A DNA stretch of 10,186 nucleotides, taken from NCBI GenBank assembly GCA_025356695.1, contig JANXSE010000451.1:1-10186 (forward strand), written 5' to 3'. This DNA comes from Betaproteobacteria bacterium (lineage in GTDB: Bacteria > Pseudomonadota > Gammaproteobacteria > Burkholderiales > SG8-41). Below are positions 6,537-10,186 of the stretch, one piece after another. How positions within the stretch are numbered: the first letter of the stretch is position 1; every line of letters starts with the position of its first letter. Both the position numbers and the translations under genes were made by a program. The notes beneath the pieces are model-generated. The model made no database searches, was not told the DNA's origin, and was given only the letters and a program-made list of their open reading frames with translations.

Positions 6537-8491
6537 GCGGCGTCCAGCCGGGACTTGAGATACCTGGCCAGTTCGGCAATGGTCGGATAGTCAAAGAAGT
6601 CGGTGACTTCCAGTTGCCCGGGATACCTTACTTCGATCCGATCGTAGATTTGCGCCAGCGTCAGTGAGCTTGTGCCGAGCTCAAAAATATTGTCGTTGAG
6701 TCCGATGGCTTTGTCTTTCAGCAGATCGTCGCAGATGGCTTTCAGATTGCGCTCGATTTCGCCCGACCCCGCTTCGCCAGTTCCGGGATTTTTTTGTGTC
6801 AATGCTTCCAGCTTTGCAAGTGTCGCGCCAAATTCACCCGCCAGGTAGGCCTCGGCCAGCTTGAATCGCTGAATTTTTCCGCTGGTGGTCTTTGGCAATC
6901 GCGCAATCGGGATTACGTGGTCGACGGGGATGCCAATCAGCTCGTTGACGGTCTTGCGGACGGAGACTGCTACGGGCAGGAAGGCCTGTTCGTCGCCACG
7001 GTGCAGCACAAAGGCGATCACTTCGTCGGCGGCGCTGTTTTCGGCGCGCGCGCCGCAGATTGCAACTTTGCCAAGTTCGATGCCAGCGTGTTGTTCGAGC
7101 AGGGCCTCGATATCGTGCGGATAGTAGTTTTGCCCGCTAACGAAAATGATGTCCTTGGCGCGGCCGGTAATTACCAGCCCGTCAGTACTCACGAAGCCGA
7201 GATCGCCGGTGTCCAGCCAGTCGTCACGGATGGCTGCCTGCGTCGAGATAGCGTCCCTGTAATAACCAAGCGTGACGTTGTCGCCCTGAATCAGCACATG
7301 TCCGACGGTCATCGCTGGCAGTTCCTTGTCCGCGTCATCGGCAATGCGGATTGCGCAACCTTTGACTGGTTTCCCGACCAGTACGAGTGTGCTTGAATTC
7401 GATTCGTTATTGTCGGTGAGCTCAACCGTGGTGCCGGGCGTCAGCGCCGTACGGCGGACCGATAGGGTAGGACAACCGGTTTCGGGAGCGGGAAAGGTTA
7501 CTGCCAGACCGGCTTCGGCGAGACCGTAGACGGGGAACATGACGGACGGCTTTAGTCCAAACGGCAGCATGGCATCGGTAAATTCACGACACAACCCGGC
7601 AGAGATGGGTTCGGCACCGTTGAAGAAGACGCGAACGTGCGAGAGATCCAGTCCTTCCGCATTGTCCGGCTTGAACGTCTTCAGGAAATGCCGGTAACCG
7701 AAATTGGGGGAGCACAAAATACTGGCTTGATGTGCTGATGCCTTGGCGAGCCATAACTGCGGGCGACGCACGAATACGGAGGTTGGAATCAAAAGGTGTT
7801 CAACATCGCAGATCAAGGGGGTTAGATGAAATCCGATCAGCCCCATGTCGTGCGTGAGCGGCATCCAGCTCATGCCTACATCGGTATTCCGCAGTTGAAT
7901 GCCCGTTGCTATCGCGTCGATGTTGGTCAGCAGATTTTTGTGCGTCAGAGCGACGCCCTTGGGATCGCTGGTCGACCCCGACGAATATTGAACGAATGCA
8001 ATGTCGTCGGCAGTGGCCGGCATGATTTTTCCATGCGTGGAAATGTCTTCAATGCGGTCAAGCAGGATCGTGGAAGGGCGCAGGCGTTCGATTACCTCAC
8101 CAAACCCGTTTGCCGCGGCATAGGTCGTGAGGCGGGCCAATATCGTGGAGTCGGTACACAGGCAGGGCTGACGAAGCCTGGAAAGTATGCGAAAAAATTT
8201 CGAGCGGTGTTCATCCGTGGTGCCCGACGCAATCGGCACCAGAATGATATTGCCCAGCACGCCGGCCCAGAAGGCATCGATAAACTGTTCATTGCGGTCG
8301 ACCATTACAATCATTTCGCTGCCGGAAACCGCTCCGCATTGCTGAAAATGACGCAGGAGACCGCTGGCACGACCGTAAAGATCGCGCATTGGCTGACGGC
8401 GTCCGTTGTTTTCGCCGTCTATGAAATTAATGGTGCGCTGACTGTCCCGTCGCGCGGCAAGGGCATCGCCCAGGGTCGAAAATTTGTTCAC
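6527..8491 (-). CDS. Fatty acyl-AMP ligase (FAAL-like) with C-terminal acyl carrier domain
   Basis: ANL-superfamily enzyme expected to adenylate a fatty acid and pass it to a carrier protein rather than to CoA. In the 654-aa form, the P-loop-like YSSGSTSDPKG is at 169-179 and SWMPLTHDMGLIGFHLTPL at 208-226, a signature of FAALs. A long linker follows YGLAEAGLAV (322-331) as in FAALs. DTGDLGF is at 427-433, GRAKDIIFVSGQNYYPHDIE at 443-462, and TTSGKIQR carries the catalytic Lys at about 539. A linker of about 40 residues leads to an acyl carrier domain (about 575-650) with ELGTSSLTLAQ; S609 is the likely phosphopantetheine site. The GTG at 8491 is preferred because it overlaps the P450 stop as GTGA and follows GGAAGA. 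An in-frame ATG at 8548 would add 19 residues and overlap the P450 by 61 bp. It is second in a P450-ligase operon. FAAL rather than acyl-CoA ligase is inferred from motifs. Confidence 0.9.
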   Translation of the reverse strand: MNKFSTLGDALAARRDSQRTINFIDGENNGRRQPMRDLYGRASGLLRHFQQCGAVSGSEMIVMVDRNEQFIDAFWAGVLGNIILVPIASGTTDEHRSKFFRILSRLRQPCLCTDSTILARLTTYAAANGFGEVIERLRPSTILLDRIEDISTHGKIMPATADDIAFVQYSSGSTSDPKGVALTHKNLLTNIDAIATGIQLRNTDVGMSWMPLTHDMGLIGFHLTPLICDVEHLLIPTSVFVRRPQLWLAKASAHQASILCSPNFGYRHFLKTFKPDNAEGLDLSHVRVFFNGAEPISAGLCREFTDAMLPFGLKPSVMFPVYGLAEAGLAVTFPAPETGCPTLSVRRTALTPGTTVELTDNNESNSSTLVLVGKPVKGCAIRIADDADKELPAMTVGHVLIQGDNVTLGYYRDAISTQAAIRDDWLDTGDLGFVSTDGLVITGRAKDIIFVSGQNYYPHDIEALLEQHAGIELGKVAICGARAENSAADEVIAFVLHRGDEQAFLPVAVSVRKTVNELIGIPVDHVIPIARLPKTTSGKIQRFKLAEAYLAGEFGATLAKLEALTQKNPGTGEAGSGEIERNLKAICDDLLKDKAIGLNDNIFELGTSSLTLAQIYDRIEVRYPGQLEVTDFFDYPTIAELARYLKSRLDAAQA

Positions 8492-9774
8492 TTGCGTTCT
8501 TCCAATCGCATCATGATGCTTTGCTTGGGGCGTAAATTGACCTGGCATTCCATTTCCATAGGCTGCTCACGAAGATAGCGCAGCCTGTATTTTCTGGCTA
8601 TGAGCGCTGTGTGGATGATCATTTCGACCATCGCAAAGTGTTCGCCAATGCAGGCGCGCGGGCCCAGTGCAAAAGGCAGATAGCAAAATCGGTTGCGTTG
8701 GGATTTGGCCGTGGCTTCGAAGCGATCCGGATCGAAATTGTCCGGCGCTTTCCAGAATTCCGGGTGCCTGTGCACGAGATATGGCGAAATGAATACATCC
8801 GTGTTCGCGGCTATTGGATGGCCGCCTATGACGTCGGCGTCGATCGAACGTCGAGTCAACAGCCACCCGGGCGGGTATAGACGCATGGTTTCCTCAATGA
8901 CCTGCCGCGTATAAGTCAGTTGCAATACAGAGGCCATGTCGGTGAAATTTTCATCCCATGCATCGATTTCGTCGTGCAGGCGGCGTTCAACTTCGGGATG
9001 GCGTGCGAGCAGGTACCAAAGCCAGTTCAGTGCACTGGCAGTGGTTTCATGGCCGGCGACGATCAGCGTCAGGACCTCGTCAACCAATTGACGGTCCGTC
9101 ATCGGATCGTTCGATTTGCGGTCACGCCCGGCGAGCAGCATGCCAAGCAGGTCATTTCCTGTGCCTTCGCTGCGGCGCCGGTTCACGCATTTCATCACCA
9201 GCCCCGAAAGCGCGCGAAATTTGTAGGCGAACTGGAGATTGCGCTCGGTATCGTTAGCCAGCAGCATGAAGGGGTTGCCGCCGGTGGTCGATTCAATTTC
9301 CGGCATGTCATCGCTGAAGATGGCATTTAATACGATCGTGAGGGTGACTTCGCTCAGGTGTTGGGTGAGGTCGATATCCACTCCTTTGGAAGCGGGCACC
9401 TGCCATTGGTCGCGCAAATCGCGATTGGCATCGCCAATGTCCTGCAGCATTCCGGAGATCACGTCGCGGTGGAAGGCGGGCTGAATCATTTTCCGTTGTC
9501 GCCGCCAAATATCTCCTTCGCTGGCCATAATGCCGTTCCCGAGGAGAATTCGGACCCGTTCGATTCCTATGCCCTTCGTAAAATTTGCGTTTTTCTCAAC
9601 GAAAACATGGCGCACATGGTCCGGATTGCTGAATACACAGATATTCGAACCCGTTACCGGGGAGAAAATCTGAAACGCATCCCCATATTTTGCGAATGCT
9701 GCCGCGAGGGTCGAGAGGGCATCCTCGTTAAAGCTGATGTCCAGTGGTTCGGACGGGCCGGGCAGGTCACTCAT
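8488..9774 (-). CDS. Cytochrome P450 monooxygenase
   Basis: Haem-thiolate monooxygenase of 428 aa, probably soluble since no N-terminal membrane anchor is visible. The C-helix GDIWRRQRKMIQPAFH is at 87-102. The I-helix oxygen-activation motif is AGHETT (240-245), the K-helix ExxR is E295-TM-R298, and the haem loop is PFALGPRACIG, with ligand C375. NPDHVRHVF and the AGHETTASALNW/ARHP pattern resemble bacterial relatives of the CYP4/CYP102-type fatty-acid hydroxylases. No reductase or ferredoxin gene is fused or adjacent, so electrons must come from elsewhere. The ATG at 9774 is the natural start; AAGGA lies about 11 nt upstream, a rather long spacing. Its stop overlaps the GTG of the acyl-AMP ligase, which points to a shared substrate pathway and suggests a free or carrier-bound fatty acyl substrate. 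The gene is divergent from an rRNA operon. Confidence 0.95.
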   Translation of the reverse strand: MSDLPGPSEPLDISFNEDALSTLAAAFAKYGDAFQIFSPVTGSNICVFSNPDHVRHVFVEKNANFTKGIGIERVRILLGNGIMASEGDIWRRQRKMIQPAFHRDVISGMLQDIGDANRDLRDQWQVPASKGVDIDLTQHLSEVTLTIVLNAIFSDDMPEIESTTGGNPFMLLANDTERNLQFAYKFRALSGLVMKCVNRRRSEGTGNDLLGMLLAGRDRKSNDPMTDRQLVDEVLTLIVAGHETTASALNWLWYLLARHPEVERRLHDEIDAWDENFTDMASVLQLTYTRQVIEETMRLYPPGWLLTRRSIDADVIGGHPIAANTDVFISPYLVHRHPEFWKAPDNFDPDRFEATAKSQRNRFCYLPFALGPRACIGEHFAMVEMIIHTALIARKYRLRYLREQPMEMECQVNLRPKQSIMMRLEERK

Positions 9775-9877
9775 AGGGAAAACAGTCCTTTTACGAGGGA
9801 AAATAGTGAAATTGGCTGCGGGAAAGTATCTATTTTGGCATCGGTCAGGCCTAAATGAAGATTTTTTAGAAATAGTG
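9775..9877. promoter_or_regulatory. Divergent intergenic region between the P450 gene and the rRNA promoter; A/T-rich UP-element-like tract
   Basis: These 103 bp separate the P450 start from the rRNA -35 box. The segment from about 9852 to 9876, containing ATTTTTTAGAAATA, is A/T-rich directly upstream of the -35 hexamer, as UP elements of rRNA promoters are. The P450-ligase operon promoter must also lie here on the minus strand, or further into the rRNA leader. Only a poor candidate was seen (TTTAGG, 17 nt, TAGATA), so its position is not claimed. Confidence 0.45.
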
Positions 9878-9906
9878 TTGCAAGTTTAAAAAACCTTCCT
9901 TATAAT
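9878..9906 (+). promoter_or_regulatory. Sigma-70 promoter of the rRNA operon
   Basis: The -35 hexamer TTGCAA (9878-9883) and the perfect -10 hexamer TATAAT (9901-9906) are separated by exactly 17 bp. An A/T-rich tract lies upstream. Transcription should start near 9912-9914, roughly 190 nt before the mature 16S end, a normal leader length for an rrn P1 promoter. This is the strongest promoter match in the window. Confidence 0.9.
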
Positions 9907-9918
9907 CTTCAGTCTTTC

Positions 9919-9954
9919 GGGGCATGAAAAGTTTGATTCAGGTTTTTCAGCCCC
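9919..9954 (+). promoter_or_regulatory. rRNA leader boxB-like hairpin
   Basis: The stem pairs GGGGC (9919-9923) with GCCCC (9950-9954), then GAAAA (9926-9930) with TTTTC (9944-9948), across a small AT/A internal loop and a 13-nt apical loop. It ends 2 nt before boxA, the usual arrangement of the Nus-dependent rRNA antitermination site. Confidence 0.7.
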
Positions 9955-9956
9955 AA

Positions 9957-9970
9957 CGCTCTTTAAAAAT
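9957..9970 (+). promoter_or_regulatory. boxA antitermination element of the rRNA leader
   Basis: CGCTCTTTAAAAAT closely matches the boxA consensus TGCTCTTTAACA of proteobacterial rRNA leaders. It would bind NusB/NusE (S10) in the nascent RNA and protect the elongating polymerase from Rho across the untranslated operon. It sits about 45 nt downstream of the predicted transcription start and directly after the boxB-like hairpin. Confidence 0.8.
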
Positions 9971-10105
9971 TTACAGCCGATAAGTGTGGGCACTTGGTCT
10001 TGGGATCGTTCAATTTTCCTCGGGAAGTTGAACAACTTTCAAGTCAGAAGTGCTCGCATGAAGTTTTAAAAAACGTCAAGCGAGAGTAATAACATTGCAG
10101 TGATT
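9971..10105 (+). ncRNA. rRNA precursor leader between boxA and mature 16S rRNA, with three hairpins
   Basis: This transcribed spacer is removed during 16S maturation. Three foldable elements are visible. AAGTG/CACTT closes a TGGG tetraloop (9982-9995). GTTCAA/TTGAAC with an inner TTCC/GGAA forms a hairpin at 10008-10033. A longer imperfect stem occupies 10053-10084: CTCGC, TGA and GTTTT pair with AAAAC, TCA and GCGAG across A/A and A/G mismatches. The stretch just before 16S normally pairs with sequence downstream of 16S to form the RNase III processing stem, which cannot be tested here. No coding sequence is seen. Confidence 0.65.
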
Positions 10106-10186
10106 AAACTGAAGAGTTTGATCCTGGCTCAGATTGAACGCTGGCGGCATGCCTTACACATGCAAGTCGAACGGCAGCATGACGTG
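10106..10186 (+). rRNA. rrs: 16S ribosomal RNA, 5' end (partial)
   Basis: The segment begins AAACTGAAGAGTTTGATCCT and continues through the universal 27F region into GATTGAACGCTGGCGGCATG and ACATGCAAGTCGAACGGCAG. The mature 5' end is placed at 10106 by aligning to the E. coli start AAATTGAAGAG. Only about 81 nt of the roughly 1.5-kb gene are in the window. The GCGGCATGCCTTACACATGC form is typical of Betaproteobacteria, especially Burkholderiales. The first variable region begins at the very end, so no genus call is justified. Confidence 0.97.

Noticed and set aside
7826..8578. 250-codon open frame on the plus strand spanning the acyl-AMP ligase N-terminus
   Set aside because: It is a shadow of the ligase and the P450 end. 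It shows no domain and is not placed in an operon.
4838..9774. Polyyne (caryoynencin/collimomycin-type) gene cluster
   Set aside because: A ligase and a P450 are shared with such loci, but the expected acyl-lipid desaturases, stand-alone ACP and thioesterase are absent.

Overview
The window looks like part of a betaproteobacterial chromosome, most likely Burkholderiales. The main evidence is the 16S rRNA start at the right edge (a GCGGCATGCCTTACACATGC-type 5' domain typical of that order), supported by a type IV pilin C-terminus and moderate GC content. Genus cannot be fixed from this sequence. No mobile element, CRISPR array or tRNA was seen.

Layout. (1) Positions 2-151 (+): the last 49 residues of a type IV pilin, followed by a perfect 14-bp hairpin terminator that also faces the pump operon converging from the other side. 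(2) Positions 259-4629 (-): a two-gene efflux operon, an MdtA-like periplasmic adaptor followed 3 nt later by a single RND permease that appears to use a TTG start. No second RND subunit or outer-membrane channel lies in the window. (3) Positions 4838-9774: four genes that look like a small lipid or secondary-metabolite locus. They are a Sfp-type 4'-phosphopantetheinyl transferase (-), a divergent LpxL-like acyltransferase (+), and, converging on the latter, a cytochrome P450 and a fatty acyl-AMP ligase with its own C-terminal acyl carrier domain (both -, probably translationally coupled). (4) Positions 9775-10186: a strong consensus rRNA promoter, an antiterminator leader with a boxB-like hairpin and boxA, further leader hairpins, and the first ~81 nt of 16S rRNA (+), which runs off the window.

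How the genes may work together (inference). The ligase would activate a free fatty acid as acyl-AMP and load it on its fused carrier domain. The phosphopantetheinyl transferase would supply the prosthetic arm on that domain. The P450 could hydroxylate or otherwise oxidise the free or carrier-bound chain. The membrane acyltransferase could then move the chain to a lipid or other acceptor. No ketosynthase, NRPS module, desaturase or thioesterase is present, so this is not one of the polyyne or polyketide loci in which such ligases are usually met. The product is unknown.
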